A DNA stretch of 64,000 bases from Bradyrhizobium erythrophlei (GCF_900142985.1 NZ_LT670849.1:6712501-6776500), one strand, 5' to 3'; shown: positions 1 through 8,500, counted from the stretch's first letter. Notes: generated by a model not told the origin, from the letters alone. Translations and numbers: made by a program.

Positions 1-445
1 TGGTGAAGGCGTCGGAGAAGATGCGGCCGCGGAGGGCGAGGCCGAGGAGGCCTCCAGCACCATTCAGCTCTCGTCCGAGCGCTACGTCGAGATGTCGGCG
101 CAGGAACAGGTGGTGCTGACGGTCTCCGTGAACGGATTCGGCAAGCGCACCTCGTCTTACGAATACCGAACGACCGGGCGTGGCGGCAAGGGCATCGTCG
201 CGATGTCGGTCAACGACCGCAACGGCAAACTGGTTGCTTCCTTCCCCGTCGAAGAGTCCGACCAGATCATGCTAGTGACCGACAAGGGCCAGCTGATCCG
301 TTGCCCGGTGGAAGACATCCGCATCGCCGGCCGCTCGACGCAAGGCGTCATCGTGTTCGATACCGCCGACGACGAACACGTCGTGTCGGTCGAACACATC
401 GGCGAGGAAACCGAGAACGGCAACGGGAACGGCGGCTCGGCCTAG
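1..445 (+). CDS. gyrA: DNA gyrase subunit A, C-terminal end (partial)
   Basis: The reading frame is open from base 2 and the gene begins before the window. It encodes the end of the GyrA C-terminal beta-pinwheel, which wraps DNA during supercoiling. Visible are the blade-type segments VNGFGKRTSSYEYRTTGRGG (GyrA-box-like region) and VTDKGQLIRCPVEDIRIAGR. An acidic Glu/Ala-rich insert lies at the very start (bases 2-55) and an acidic, Asn/Gly-rich tail ends the protein; both are common in alphaproteobacterial GyrA. The stop codon lies inside the first base pairs of a palindromic repeat (442-517). Identification is secure; only about 147 residues are visible. Confidence 0.95.
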   Translation, partial: GEGVGEDAAAEGEAEEASSTIQLSSERYVEMSAQEQVVLTVSVNGFGKRTSSYEYRTTGRGGKGIVAMSVNDRNGKLVASFPVEESDQIMLVTDKGQLIRCPVEDIRIAGRSTQGVIVFDTADDEHVVSVEHIGEETENGNGNGGSA

Positions 446-517
446 TGGTCCGATTCTAACATTCGCATTCCTTCTCAGCGGCCACTTTTGCGAATGTTAG
501 AATCAAAGGACCACGAG
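442..517. repeat. CTAGTG-bounded palindrome, copy 1
   Basis: Imperfect inverted repeat. The left arm begins CTAGTGGTCC followed by TTCTAACATTCGC; the right arm is GCGAATGTTAGAA followed by GGACCAC. It overlaps the gyrA stop codon and can fold into a long hairpin, so it may serve as the gyrA transcription end. It is a member of the family at 531, 15088, 15181, 18021, 24038 and 24129. Confidence 0.8.
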
Positions 518-530
518 CAAAATATAAGTT

Positions 531-611
531 TCTAGTGGAGTTTTGGATTTGACATTCGCTTGTTGGACTCGCGGCCGAGCGGGTAGCGAATGTCAAATCC
601 ACTCCACTAGA
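531..611. repeat. CTAGTG-bounded palindrome, copy 2
   Basis: Inverted repeat with arms TCTAGTGGA ... TCCACTAGA and an inner stem TTTGACATTCGC / GCGAATGTCAAA around a GC-rich loop. It lies only 13 bp after copy 1 and just past the stop of the convergent methyltransferase gene, so the two palindromes fill the gyrA / methyltransferase intergenic space. Confidence 0.85.
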
Positions 612-622
612 GCCGCCTCAAC

Positions 623-1288
623 TCATCCCATCCGCATCGACAATTCGACATCCTCGGCGAATGGCGTCGACAGATAGCCGTTCGCCGGCGAGCGCACGCG
701 CGCCAGATACTCGGGACTGAAATCGGCGTTGTCGGCGATAACAATCGCGCCGGGCTTGAGGCGGTCTTCCAGCAGGCTGAGGATACCCGGATAGAGCGAC
801 TTGGCGCCGTCGAGCAGCACGAGATCGATGGTTTCCGGCAAATCGACGCGGAGTGTTTGCAGTGCATCGCCTTCCCGAATCTCGACGAGATCGTTGAGGC
901 CGCCCGCCGCCAGGTGATCGCGTGCCCTGGCTACCTTGGAGGGCTCGAACTCGCTGGTGATGATCTGGCCGCCGCCGTTGTCGCGCAGCGCGGCCGCAAG
1001 GTGCAGGGTCGAGATGCCGAACGAAGTCCCGAACTCGACGATCGTTCGCGCCCGAGAGCTGCGCGCCAGCATGTAGAGCAGTTGGCCGGTTTCTCGCGAG
1101 ACCGCGAGAGAGGCATCCTTCAAGCGCCCGTAGAACTCCCGATATTCCGTCTTGCTCTGCATCAGGCGGGCCAGTTCTCCTTTGGAGAGCGTGGCGGTGG
1201 CCGCCTCTAGTTCTGCTTCCGATGCCCTGGCTTCTTGGAACAGGCGGCGCAGCAACGGTGCCAGGGGAGCAGTGGTCAGGGTGGTCAT
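623..1288 (-). CDS. class I SAM-dependent O-methyltransferase
   Basis: Protein of 221 residues, the usual length for the catechol/caffeoyl-CoA-type O-methyltransferase superfamily. The SAM-binding glycine motif is EFGTSFGISTLHLAAAL (about residues 85-101), followed by the acidic ribose-contact strand ITSEFEP and the GDALQTL and LVLLDGAKSLYPGIL motifs, the latter holding the metal/substrate-binding Asp. The ATG at 1288 is preceded by GGAG at good spacing. It is divergent from the TetR-family gene at 1385 with under 100 bp between, so that regulator is its likely controller (inference). The acceptor substrate cannot be told from sequence. Confidence 0.85.
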   Translation of the reverse strand: MTTLTTAPLAPLLRRLFQEARASEAELEAATATLSKGELARLMQSKTEYREFYGRLKDASLAVSRETGQLLYMLARSSRARTIVEFGTSFGISTLHLAAALRDNGGGQIITSEFEPSKVARARDHLAAGGLNDLVEIREGDALQTLRVDLPETIDLVLLDGAKSLYPGILSLLEDRLKPGAIVIADNADFSPEYLARVRSPANGYLSTPFAEDVELSMRMG

Positions 1289-1384
1289 GGAAGGATCTCC
1301 GGTCAGCTCTTGGGTTGATTTCGTGCCGAGTCAGAAATACGACTAATTATTCGCATTCGCTATTCGCGTTATTGGAGAGTGTTC

Positions 1385-2029
1385 ATGGCCAACCGGCGAA
1401 GCCCTTCAATTTCCTTGCGAAAAAGTCCGCAGCAGGCCCGCTCGGAGGGGCTTGTGGCGACCATTCTGGAAGCTGCGGTTCAGGTTTTGGCGAAGGAGGG
1501 CGCCCCGCGCTTTACGTGCGCGCGTGTGGCGGAAAAGGCCGGCGTCAGCGTCGGGTCGCTGTATCAGTATTTTCCGAACAAGGCGGCGATCCTGTTTCGT
1601 CTGCAAAGCGATGAATGGCGGCAAACGTCGGAATTGCTGCGCAGCATTCTCGAAAATGTCGAGAAGCCGCCGCTTGAAAGGTTGCGTACGCTGGTCCGTG
1701 CCTTCATCCAATCGGAATGCGACGAGGCTAAAATGCGCATCGCGCTCAATGACGCCGTTCCGCTCTATCGCGATGCGCCGGAAGCGCAGGAGGTGCGGGC
1801 GTCGGGAAGCCGCACGGTTGAAGTCTTCATGCGGGAAGTGTTGCCCGAGGCGTCGGATTCAGTGCGCGCTTCAGTCGGCGATCTGATCAAGCGAACGCTG
1901 AGTTCGGTGGGGAAGGATTTTTCGGAAACGCCCCGCACCTCCGCGGAGATCAAATCCTATGCGGATGCGATGGCTGATATGTTCTGCGCCTATCTCACGA
2001 CACTTCAGAACGATAAGGCACGAGCGTGA
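1385..2029 (+). CDS. TetR/AcrR family transcriptional regulator
   Basis: About 214 residues. The N-terminal TetR helix-turn-helix is clear: an ILEAAVQVLAKEG helix followed by VAEKAGVSVGSLYQYFPNK at roughly residues 40-60. The C-terminal ligand-binding half is divergent, as usual. I prefer ATG 1385 to the GTG at 1379 because GGAG (1374-1377) is correctly spaced only for the ATG. It is divergent from the O-methyltransferase, and its stop overlaps the start of the next secreted-protein gene, so those two are probably cotranscribed. The ligand is unknown. Confidence 0.85.
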   Translation: MANRRSPSISLRKSPQQARSEGLVATILEAAVQVLAKEGAPRFTCARVAEKAGVSVGSLYQYFPNKAAILFRLQSDEWRQTSELLRSILENVEKPPLERLRTLVRAFIQSECDEAKMRIALNDAVPLYRDAPEAQEVRASGSRTVEVFMREVLPEASDSVRASVGDLIKRTLSSVGKDFSETPRTSAEIKSYADAMADMFCAYLTTLQNDKARA

Positions 2030-2598
2030 GAATCCTTGGCGCGCTTGCAATTTTATTGAGCTGTTCGAACGCCTGGGGCTGCGAGCTGTCGCTGGTTGCA
2101 CCGGCGGCGTCGTTGCTCAAAGATCCGGTTCAGGCGCATACGTCGCTGGCCGATGATGCCTTGACGGTCAGGTTTACGGTCGCCTCGCCGTCGATCAATG
2201 CGAAGAAGCTGCTTGCGCCAAACGAACATCCCTACGAGTTCGATGTCGTGGAAGTATTCGTGACATTTTCCGACAGCGGATTTCCCTACTTCGAATATGA
2301 GGTGTCGCCGTACAATCAGACTTTTCAGGTCAGGATCGTCAGCAGGAGAGAGCATCACGAAGGCGTCGATCTGGGGCTGACCTCGACGGTGGAGATCTCG
2401 CGCAGCGGCTGGACCGCGCAGTTGACGATTCCGCTCAAACCATTGGGCTGGGACGGCGACGCGAGCAAAATCCGCGGCAATCTTTATTCGGTTCTTGGGC
2501 CCTCGAAGAAGCGCAGCTACTGGAGCGCGTTTCTACCCAAAACGACCCGGCCGGACTTCCACCGTCCGGAATATTTCAAACCTCTGTTGCAATGTTGA
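2026..2598 (+). CDS. secreted carbohydrate-binding (CBM9/DOMON-like) domain protein
   Basis: Protein of 190 residues with a signal peptide (MRILGALAILLSCSNAWGC; the Cys after the Gly could make a lipobox-like site). The mature part has the beta-sandwich pattern of CBM9-like proteins: DDALTVRFTVASPS, then FDVVEVFVTFSDSGFPYFEY and GWTAQLTIPLKPLGW. These motifs are typical of small CBM9_1-like periplasmic proteins; ligand binding is inferred from the fold. The GTG start overlaps the tetR stop by four bases, which suggests translational coupling. Confidence 0.65.
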   Translation: MRILGALAILLSCSNAWGCELSLVAPAASLLKDPVQAHTSLADDALTVRFTVASPSINAKKLLAPNEHPYEFDVVEVFVTFSDSGFPYFEYEVSPYNQTFQVRIVSRREHHEGVDLGLTSTVEISRSGWTAQLTIPLKPLGWDGDASKIRGNLYSVLGPSKKRSYWSAFLPKTTRPDFHRPEYFKPLLQC

Positions 2599-2716
2599 GC
2601 GAAGACTCATCGGTTCGCCGCTGCCGATTGACGCCAACTGTTGTAGAATGACAATCGCCCTTGCATGCGTGACTGTCGCATGTGACGGTATCGTGTAGAT
2701 TGCGGCAGACTGATCC

Positions 2717-3037
2717 ATGACGCCCGAGCAGATCAAGCTCATCAAGAAGTCGTTCGATGCGATGTGGCCGATGTGCAGCGATATCGCCGAGCTCTGCTAC
2801 ACCAGGTTCTTCGAACTCGCCCCCGATGCGAACGCGTTGTTCAGAAGCGACATGGAGCGGCAGCGCGCCAAATTGATGGACATGATCGCGGCGCTGGTCG
2901 GTTCGCTCGACCAGCAAGCGCTATTCCAGTCCATCATCGCGAATTCGGGCCGCCACCATGCCAGGTTTGGGGTTCGGCCATCGCAATATGACGCGCTCGC
3001 CAGCGGGCCTGAAGATCGGACGACCGGATGGAGTTAG
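2717..3037 (+). pseudogene. truncated bacterial globin
   Basis: The N-terminal part matches single-domain bacterial globins: LIKKSFDAMWPMCSDIAELCYTRFFELAPDANALFRSDMERQR, which includes the CD-region Phe, then the proximal-His stretch SGRHHARFGVRPSQYDAL. Just after this the frame runs into unrelated residues and stops at 106 residues, against about 135-150 in the family. Helices G and H are therefore missing. The N-terminal haem contacts are present but a stable fold is doubtful. Remnant versus deliberately short protein cannot be settled here; remnant is more likely. Confidence 0.65.
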
Positions 3038-3065
3038 AATTCAAGGATCGCTACGCTCACCGCGG

Positions 3066-3836
3066 CTATTCGTCGTCGTAGTAGTACTGCCACCGCGGTG
3101 GGTGCTGCCGGCGCGGCGGTGGCGCCGGCTGCATTCTCGTTTGCGGCGACTGGGTCGGTCCTGCCGAAGGCGGAGACGCCTTGGGCAACGCGCTTTGCTC
3201 GGAAACCTTGGCGAGTAAGCGCGCCATATCTTCCTGCTTCGTCTTGAGCTGCTCAATGACTTTTGCATTGTCGCTGGCTATTTGGTCTTGCTTTGCCTTG
3301 AGCTGTTCCATCGCTTGCTCCAGATTTGCGATATCGCCCGTAACCTTTTGCAGCAACTGTGTCAGGTCCGAAGCCGCGGAGGCAGCTGTGGCGGCGTCCT
3401 GCGGTCCAGTATGGGACAACGGTGCTGCTTGCGTCGGCGCTGCCTCCGCCGCCGTCACTTGAACGCGGGATGGATCGGGTTGTGCAGGAAACGGCGGCGT
3501 TTTCGATGGCAAGGATGGCGTGGAAATGAGCTGCGGCGCCCATTGGGCGCCAATCAGCATCGCGCCGCCATGAGACGATTGCAAAACGAAGGCGGCGATG
3601 CCCCCGATGCATACCGCCGATAGCAGGCCAACCAGGCCACGCCGTGCAAGCCTCCGACGCGGTGGTTGCGCGGCGGATCCAACCGAAGGTTCGTGTACGG
3701 CATCGTGCCCAATTTTTGAAATCCGTTCAGACAAACGTGCAAGCTCTTCATCGGCGCGCGCGATTTGGTCGTAGGCACTCGCGATTTGTTCATCGGCGCG
3801 AGAGATCAAGTTATCCTTTGTCGGTGTGGAGTTCAT
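3066..3836 (-). CDS. membrane-anchored coiled-coil protein of unknown function
   Basis: About 256 residues from ATG 3836, chosen over the upstream ATG at 3860 because GGAG lies eight bases before it. Order of parts: a short N-terminal heptad-rich segment (about 10-45), a basic stretch PPRRRLARRG, one transmembrane helix (LVGLLSAVCIGGIAAFVL), a Pro/Ala-rich linker, a second coiled coil (DLTQLLQKVTGDIANLEQAM to LLAKVSEQ) and a Pro/Arg-rich tail ending YYYDDE. The topology fits an inner-membrane protein with a periplasmic coiled coil. I recognise it as a type often seen in Bradyrhizobium but know of no function. Confidence 0.75.
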   Translation of the reverse strand: MNSTPTKDNLISRADEQIASAYDQIARADEELARLSERISKIGHDAVHEPSVGSAAQPPRRRLARRGLVGLLSAVCIGGIAAFVLQSSHGGAMLIGAQWAPQLISTPSLPSKTPPFPAQPDPSRVQVTAAEAAPTQAAPLSHTGPQDAATAASAASDLTQLLQKVTGDIANLEQAMEQLKAKQDQIASDNAKVIEQLKTKQEDMARLLAKVSEQSALPKASPPSAGPTQSPQTRMQPAPPPRRQHPPRWQYYYDDE

Positions 3837-3860
3837 TGGCGTTTCTCCGTCCAACGTCAT

Positions 3861-4299
3861 CCGCGGATAGGGTCAAGCATCTGGCAGGTTGACCGCCAGC
3901 GAAGACCTTAATGCAATCTTGTAAGGCGGACGATAGAAAGTATAGGACCACATCACCTGACGCGCCAAGTCTGACGGTGCGGCCAGCGAACGCGGGGAAT
4001 TCTGCTTGTCTGGCTACCTCTGGCCAGCTTATCGCTGACCGGGTAGGAGCACGGCCGGACCATCCCAATAGCAGAGGACATTGAGCGGTCAGATTTGCTG
4101 TAATGAATAGCAACGGCGCGCGTCGTTCACCGCGCCGGTCTGCGCTCAGGAGCGATCCCGCGACCGGGAGAATCCTCCGTATCAAAACTTTACCGGGGTT
4201 GGCTTCAGAGATGGCCCTCAGTCCGAGGCCGCTTTTTGCGCGAAGAAAGCCCTGGCCAATGCGCCGGGGTTTTTGTTTGCTGGATGTCTGGATGTGGCA
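3861..4299. other. non-coding stretch with a terminator-like hairpin
   Basis: No convincing gene on either strand; the longest frames lack recognisable composition or a ribosome-binding site. At 4250-4275 there is a GC-rich hairpin (CCCTGGC / GCCGGGG) followed by TTTTTG, which looks like a rho-independent terminator on the + strand, but no + strand gene lies directly before it. The stretch ends at the MITE-like inverted repeat at 4300. Confidence 0.45.
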
Positions 4300-4517
4300 G
4301 ATAGTGTTGCAAAAGTCGAAAGTTGCAGCGGTCCAAATTTTTGGCGAAAATCTGAAGCGCAAAGAGATCGATGATTCGCATGGTCTCGGTCGCGCTACCG
4401 AAGTCGCCCACGAATTTGGCGCAAGGCGATGAGGTCCCTCAGATCATTACACGAATAACGCGCCAGCTGCCCTCAGAAATTTTGTATCTCCTGCAAAACG
4501 ACTTTTGCAACACTATC
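4300..4517. mobile_element. 218-bp MITE-like element with perfect 19-bp terminal inverted repeats
   Basis: Bases 4300-4318 (GATAGTGTTGCAAAAGTCG) are the exact reverse complement of 4499-4517. No transposase fits inside the 218 bp. The outer sequence resembles the terminal repeats of the IS1182-like copy at 52107-53599 (CCGATTGTGTTGAAAAAGTC), so this is probably a non-autonomous or internally deleted derivative mobilised by such a transposase. No target duplication is evident. The IS30 element begins almost immediately after its right end. Confidence 0.6.
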
Positions 4518-4518
4518 G

Positions 4519-5743
4519 GCGGTGAGTTCAACTGATCAGCGCAACACGTACCTTAGACCGAGGACGTGGAGCGACAGCGATGTATCATCGGGTTGGGTTT
4601 ACGGCAGCTCAGAGCGCGGAGCTTTGGGAGCGTTGGAAGAAGGGTGAAGGCCTGAAGTCGATCGGGCGGGCCTTTGGCAAGCCGTCTTCCTGCATTTTTG
4701 CGCATTTGCGGCCCAGCGGCGGGATTGTGCCGCCGGCCCGGCACCGATCCCGTCTGGCGCTGACGATGGCGGAACGCGAGGAGATATCTCGGGGCATTGT
4801 TGAGGGCCAATCGGTCCGGGCAATAGCGAGGATGCTGGGTCGCGCAGCATCGACGGTCAGCCGAGAGATCAGTCGCAACGGCGGGGTGGGTCGCTACCGG
4901 GCTGCGGCGGCTGACAAACTGGCATGGAAGCAGGCGCGGCGCCCAAAGCCGTGCAAGTTAGCGATACATGGCCAGTTGCGGCAGACTGTTGTTAGAAAGC
5001 TGGAGCTCAACTGGTCGCCCGAGCAGATTGCAGGCTGGCTGAAGCGGGCCTATCCAGAGACTGAGGCGTGGTGCGTGTCTCACGAGACCATCTATCGCAG
5101 CCTTTATGTGCAGGCCCGCGGCGTGCTGAAGAAAGAGCTGATGGAGCATCTGCGGTCTCGACGGCCAATCCGGCGCTCGCGGCACGCAACGGCGAAGGCA
5201 GACCAGCGTGGTCGTATCCCGGACGCCGTCTCGATCCGCGAGCGACCGGCGTCGGTCGAGGATCGGGCTGTGCCAGGCCACTGGGAGGGTGACCTGCTCT
5301 GTGGATCGAAGAACAGCTACATCGTCACATTGGTCGAACGCCACTCGCGTTATGTGATGCTCGCCAAGGTCCCGAACAGGGAAACGCAGACCGTGGTCGA
5401 CGCACTGATCCGGCAGGCAAGAAAACTGCCCGATGAGCTCTACAGATCCCTGACCTGGGATCGCGGCAAGGAACTTACCGACCACAAGCGGTTCAGCATG
5501 GAAACAGATATCGATGTCTACTTCTGCGACCCGCAAAGCCCCTGGCAGCGCGGCTCAAGCGAAAACACCAATCGCCTGCTGCGCCAGTACTTCCCCAAGG
5601 GCCTTGACCTCGCGGCGCACTCCCAGGCCGAGCTGAACAAGGTGGCACGCCAGCTCAATGAGCGGCCGAGGAAAACGCTGGACTTCCAGTCGCCAGCAGA
5701 GCGATTTAGCCAATGTGTTGCGGCGACCGGTTGAACTCACCGC
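4519..5743 (+). mobile_element. IS30-family insertion sequence (copy 1)
   Basis: Terminal inverted repeats about 29 bp long lie at 4519-4547 (GCGGTGAGTTCAAC ... GCGCAACAC) and 5715-5743 (GTGTTGCGGCGACC ... GTTGAACTCACCGC). The outermost GC on each side may be a 2-bp target duplication, giving an element of 4521-5741. The right repeat overlaps the 3' end of the transposase gene. It sits 1-3 bp from the MITE-like inverted-repeat end, in line with the known taste of IS30 for inverted-repeat targets. Confidence 0.85.
4580..5734 (+). CDS. IS30 family transposase
   Basis: Intact 384-residue transposase. The N-terminal helix-turn-helix regions include LTMAEREEISRGIVEGQSVR and IARMLGRAASTVSREISRNGG. 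The DDE catalytic triad is readable: D238 in GHWEGDL, D294 in TWDRGKEL and E328 in SSENTNRLLRQYFPKG. The length and the motif order match IS30 proteins, so the element may still be active. A second, non-identical IS30 transposase occurs at 45931-47097 on the other strand. Confidence 0.95.
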   Translation: MYHRVGFTAAQSAELWERWKKGEGLKSIGRAFGKPSSCIFAHLRPSGGIVPPARHRSRLALTMAEREEISRGIVEGQSVRAIARMLGRAASTVSREISRNGGVGRYRAAAADKLAWKQARRPKPCKLAIHGQLRQTVVRKLELNWSPEQIAGWLKRAYPETEAWCVSHETIYRSLYVQARGVLKKELMEHLRSRRPIRRSRHATAKADQRGRIPDAVSIRERPASVEDRAVPGHWEGDLLCGSKNSYIVTLVERHSRYVMLAKVPNRETQTVVDALIRQARKLPDELYRSLTWDRGKELTDHKRFSMETDIDVYFCDPQSPWQRGSSENTNRLLRQYFPKGLDLAAHSQAELNKVARQLNERPRKTLDFQSPAERFSQCVAATG

Positions 5744-5790
5744 ACTTAGCGGACATGCTGGGGCGAACTGACCATGTCCGCTCCTCATGG
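5743..5790. repeat. GCACTTAGC / ATGTCCGCT dispersed repeat, copy 1
   Basis: Starts GCACTTAGCGGACATG and ends GACCATGTCCGCTCCT, directly after the IS30 right end. Related copies lie at 40436, 49269 and 53598. GGACAT and ATGTCC at its two ends form a small inverted repeat. I have a general memory of such sequences being frequent in Bradyrhizobium and Rhodopseudomonas. Confidence 0.5.
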
Positions 5791-5884
5791 CCCAGCGGAC
5801 AGCCTATTTGGTTGGATCGGATTTACGAGTATACGCCCTAGTAGGATCATCCGGCTGTCGCGGGGGACGACGGGGCAAAGACAA

Positions 5885-7366
5885 ATGGAACGGCGAGAAT
5901 TTCTGCAAGCTTCCGGCGTCTTCGCGGCCAACCTGATCGTCGGCAGTTCGCCGCTCTCGATCCGCAAGGCAGAGGCCGACACGGGACTGCCGATTGCGGC
6001 CTTGAAGGCGGCGCTCGATCCCCAAAAGGATCTGGTGCTGGTCTCCGGCGCCGGTGTGCCGCCCAGGTTCGACTACAGTGCCTCCTTCAGCAAGCGGAAG
6101 CAGATCACGCCGCAAGTGCGGGTTGTCGCATCCAGCCCGCAAGCCGTCGGCAACACCATTCGATGGGCGGCCAGTAACGGCGTGAGCTTTGCGATCCGCT
6201 CGGGCGGTCACTCCTATGAAGGATTTTCGCAAAGCGCCGATCTCGTCATCGACGTGCGCGGCATGGCCGCCGTTCAGCTCGCAGCCGACAAGAAGTCGGT
6301 CGCGATCGGCTCCGGGGCGTCCCTGGGGAACGTCTACGCCGCGCTCGAGCCTTCCAGCCGGGCGATCCCCGCCGGCACCTGTTTTCCGGTCGGGGTGGCC
6401 GGCCATTCGCTCGGCGGCGGCTTTGGCCTGTTGGGACGTCCGTTCGGGCTTGCCTGCGACAGCGTGCTGTCGATGGAGGTCGTCGACGCCTCCGGCAATA
6501 TCCTGAACGCGAGTGCGCAGGAAAATCCCGATCTGTTTTGGGCGCTGCGCGGCGGTGGTAACGGCAGCTTCGGCGTCGTCACCAAATTCAGTTTCCGCAC
6601 CAGCGCGGTCAATCGGGTCGCCAAATTCGCCATCACCTGGACCAGGCCGGTGGCGCAGGCGACCAAGGTCGTGATGGCCTGGCAGGACTGGCTCGACGCT
6701 CTGCCGCCCGCGATCACCTGCACGCTTCACCTGACAAAAGAGACAGGCGGATCGATCAAGGTGCACATCGCGGGCTTGTCGGTCGATTCCGAAAGTAGGT
6801 TGATCGCCGAGCTGAAGCGCCTGCAAAAGCTGTCGGGCGCGGCCGATACGCTGAGCACGAATACGCTGACCTTCGCGAGAGCCGCGACCATCTTCAATGG
6901 CGGCGGTCCTGCTTACGAATCTGTCCTGATGAAGGGCAAGTCCGACTACATCGTCGAGCCCATGAGCAAGCAGGGGATTTCTGCGCTGCTCGACGGTCTG
7001 CAGAAGGCGCCGGGCGAGATCGCCGTGCTGTTCGACAGCTATGGCGGCGCGATCAACAACGTCGCTTCCGACGCCACGGCCTTCGTCCATCGCGGCAAGA
7101 CGAAATACCTGATCCAGTATTTCACGCAGTGGGATAGTCCCGGCGCCACGGAGACGCACCTCGCGATGATACGGACGCTTTATGCCGCGATGCGGCCCTA
7201 CGTGTCCGGCGCGTGTTACGTGAATTACTGCGATCTCGATCTGGGCGAAGGATACGCCAGGGCCTATTGGGGCGATAACCTGACGAGGCTGATGAAGATC
7301 AAGGCCGCGTTCGATCCGAAGAACGTGTTCCGTCACGCTCAGAGCGTGCCGTTAGCACAAGCCTGA
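5885..7366 (+). CDS. Tat-exported FAD-linked oxidase (berberine-bridge-enzyme type)
   Basis: About 493 residues from ATG 5885. This start is chosen because MERREFLQASGVFAANLIVG is a twin-arginine signal; the frame extends upstream to 5774 but that part looks like non-coding DNA. The mature protein has the PP-loop FAD domain (VVASSPQAVGNTIRWA, then AIRSGGHSYEGFSQSADLVI), whose His in SGGHSYEG is the usual covalent flavin site, followed by GVAGHSLGGGFGLLGR and a C-terminal BBE motif (CYVNYCDLDLGEGYARAYWG). Such enzymes oxidise sugars, alkaloids or other secondary alcohols; the substrate here is unknown. The IS30 copy ends about 140 bp upstream and may affect its promoter. Confidence 0.85.
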   Translation: MERREFLQASGVFAANLIVGSSPLSIRKAEADTGLPIAALKAALDPQKDLVLVSGAGVPPRFDYSASFSKRKQITPQVRVVASSPQAVGNTIRWAASNGVSFAIRSGGHSYEGFSQSADLVIDVRGMAAVQLAADKKSVAIGSGASLGNVYAALEPSSRAIPAGTCFPVGVAGHSLGGGFGLLGRPFGLACDSVLSMEVVDASGNILNASAQENPDLFWALRGGGNGSFGVVTKFSFRTSAVNRVAKFAITWTRPVAQATKVVMAWQDWLDALPPAITCTLHLTKETGGSIKVHIAGLSVDSESRLIAELKRLQKLSGAADTLSTNTLTFARAATIFNGGGPAYESVLMKGKSDYIVEPMSKQGISALLDGLQKAPGEIAVLFDSYGGAINNVASDATAFVHRGKTKYLIQYFTQWDSPGATETHLAMIRTLYAAMRPYVSGACYVNYCDLDLGEGYARAYWGDNLTRLMKIKAAFDPKNVFRHAQSVPLAQA

Positions 7367-7370
7367 AAAA

Positions 7371-7400
7371 CGAAGTGGAGGCGGGGTGGCCTCCACTTCG
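7371..7400. terminator. bidirectional intrinsic terminator
   Basis: Perfect 11-bp stem CGAAGTGGAGG / CCTCCACTTCG with an 8-base loop. It lies between the convergent FAD oxidase and the small secreted-protein gene and is flanked by AAAAA on the left and ATTATTT on the right, so it can serve both. Confidence 0.8.
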
Positions 7401-7426
7401 AATGCCCGATTATTTCGGGGACAGCG

Positions 7427-7684
7427 CTACGGCGTGCGGTCGGCCGTAACCAAGCGGGCCTCGCGAACCGCGGTCTTGGAACCGACCTTGCGCAGGCAGG
7501 AAGCTTCAAAATGCGGCCAGGCCTGCTCCGAGCAGTCGCGGCCGGTTAGGTGGATATCGAGGCGGTCGGCTTTCGCGAGCGGGCGCGGCACGCTGGCTTC
7601 GACGGATGGCGCAAAGCCCGGCAGAACGGCCAGGGCAGCAGCTACACACGCAGCAAGAGCAATGGCTGAAATGGTCTTGATCAT
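7427..7684 (-). CDS. small secreted protein, conserved hypothetical
   Basis: 85 residues with a clear signal peptide (MIKTISAIALAACVAAALAV, cleavage probably after ASVEA or similar). The mature part is about 55 residues and carries two Cys in GRDCSEQAWPHFEASCLRKV, able to form one disulfide. I recognise this as a common small periplasmic protein in Bradyrhizobium with no known role. The longer frame on the opposite strand (7386-7901) is its shadow. Upstream on the minus strand are about 290 bp without another gene. Confidence 0.75.
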   Translation of the reverse strand: MIKTISAIALAACVAAALAVLPGFAPSVEASVPRPLAKADRLDIHLTGRDCSEQAWPHFEASCLRKVGSKTAVREARLVTADRTP

Positions 7685-7973
7685 GACGGTCCCCTGTCAC
7701 CGGGCCCTGGTGGCCCCTGTTGTCTGGTGTCTTGATACAAACGCGCGGTTTCCGGAGTTCTTCGCCAAAGCCCCCAAAAGCCCGAAAATGGTTTCGTCCC
7801 ACCGTCATATTGTTTCGTCGCGACCGGCCCGACGAAACAAAGCCGGTATGCCGGGTAGACGCGCGGGGGCCCTAGATCGTTCAATGGCCGATGAAATATA
7901 ACCGTTGGCGGTCCGCCCTGGACGTGGTCCGGACCTGCTTGCGGGGCAGGACGGGGCAGGGTAGGACGGTTTC

Positions 7974-8471
7974 ATGCCCCGAATTGCGCTTTACCCCGGC
8001 TCCTTCGACCCCGTCACCAATGGCCATCTGGACGTCGTCCGGCATGCCGTCGGCCTCTGCGACCGCCTGGTGGTGGCGATCGGGGTCCACCCCGGAAAGG
8101 CTCCTCTTTTCACGGTGGAGGAACGCCTGTCGATGCTTCGGGAGGTGTTTGAACCGGTGGCCAAGAGCGGCGGCTGCGAATTCGATTGCACCACGTTCGA
8201 TGACCTCACTGTCACCGCAGCCAAGCGCGCCAACGCCACCATCCTGATCCGGGGCCTGCGCGACGGCACCGACCTCGACTACGAAATGCAGATCGCCGGC
8301 ATGAACGAGACCATGGCGCCCGGCGTCCACACCGTGTTCCTGCCGGCCTCACCGACCGTTCGACCGATCACCGCCACACTGGTGCGACAGATCGCCAGTA
8401 TGGGTGGCGACGTTTCGAACTTCGTGCCCAAGCAGGTCGCCAAGCGGCTCAAGGCCAAGTTCGGCCGCTGA
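7974..8471 (+). CDS. coaD: pantetheine-phosphate adenylyltransferase
   Basis: 165 residues, standard length. CoaD transfers AMP from ATP to 4'-phosphopantetheine, the fourth step of coenzyme A synthesis, in the cytosol. The nucleotidyltransferase motif is [20 protein letters not shown] (TxGH motif with His18), followed by [21 protein letters not shown] and the C-terminal [21 protein letters not shown]. It is followed at 29 bp by the periplasmic cyclophilin gene, and the order coaD / cyclophilins / queA is a familiar rhizobial arrangement, so these may be cotranscribed. Confidence 0.97.
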   Translation: MPRIALYPGSFDPVTNGHLDVVRHAVGLCDRLVVAIGVHPGKAPLFTVEERLSMLREVFEPVAKSGGCEFDCTTFDDLTVTAAKRANATILIRGLRDGTDLDYEMQIAGMNETMAPGVHTVFLPASPTVRPITATLVRQIASMGGDVSNFVPKQVAKRLKAKFGR

Positions 8472-8500
8472 AACCTCCTTCTCTCACCCAGGAAGCTCCC

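Noticed and set aside
3811..4362. 183-codon minus-strand frame in the 3.9-4.3 kb gap
   Set aside because: No domain, no start signal, overlaps the start of a real gene and runs through the MITE inverted repeat.
5804..7336. Long open frame of 510 codons opposite the FAD oxidase
   Set aside because: Antisense shadow of a high-GC gene; Arg/His/Gly-rich with no domain, while the + strand has a Tat signal, FAD motifs and a BBE motif.
7386..7901. 171-codon + strand frame over the small secreted protein gene
   Set aside because: It begins inside the terminator hairpin and has no ribosome-binding site; the minus-strand frame has a signal peptide.
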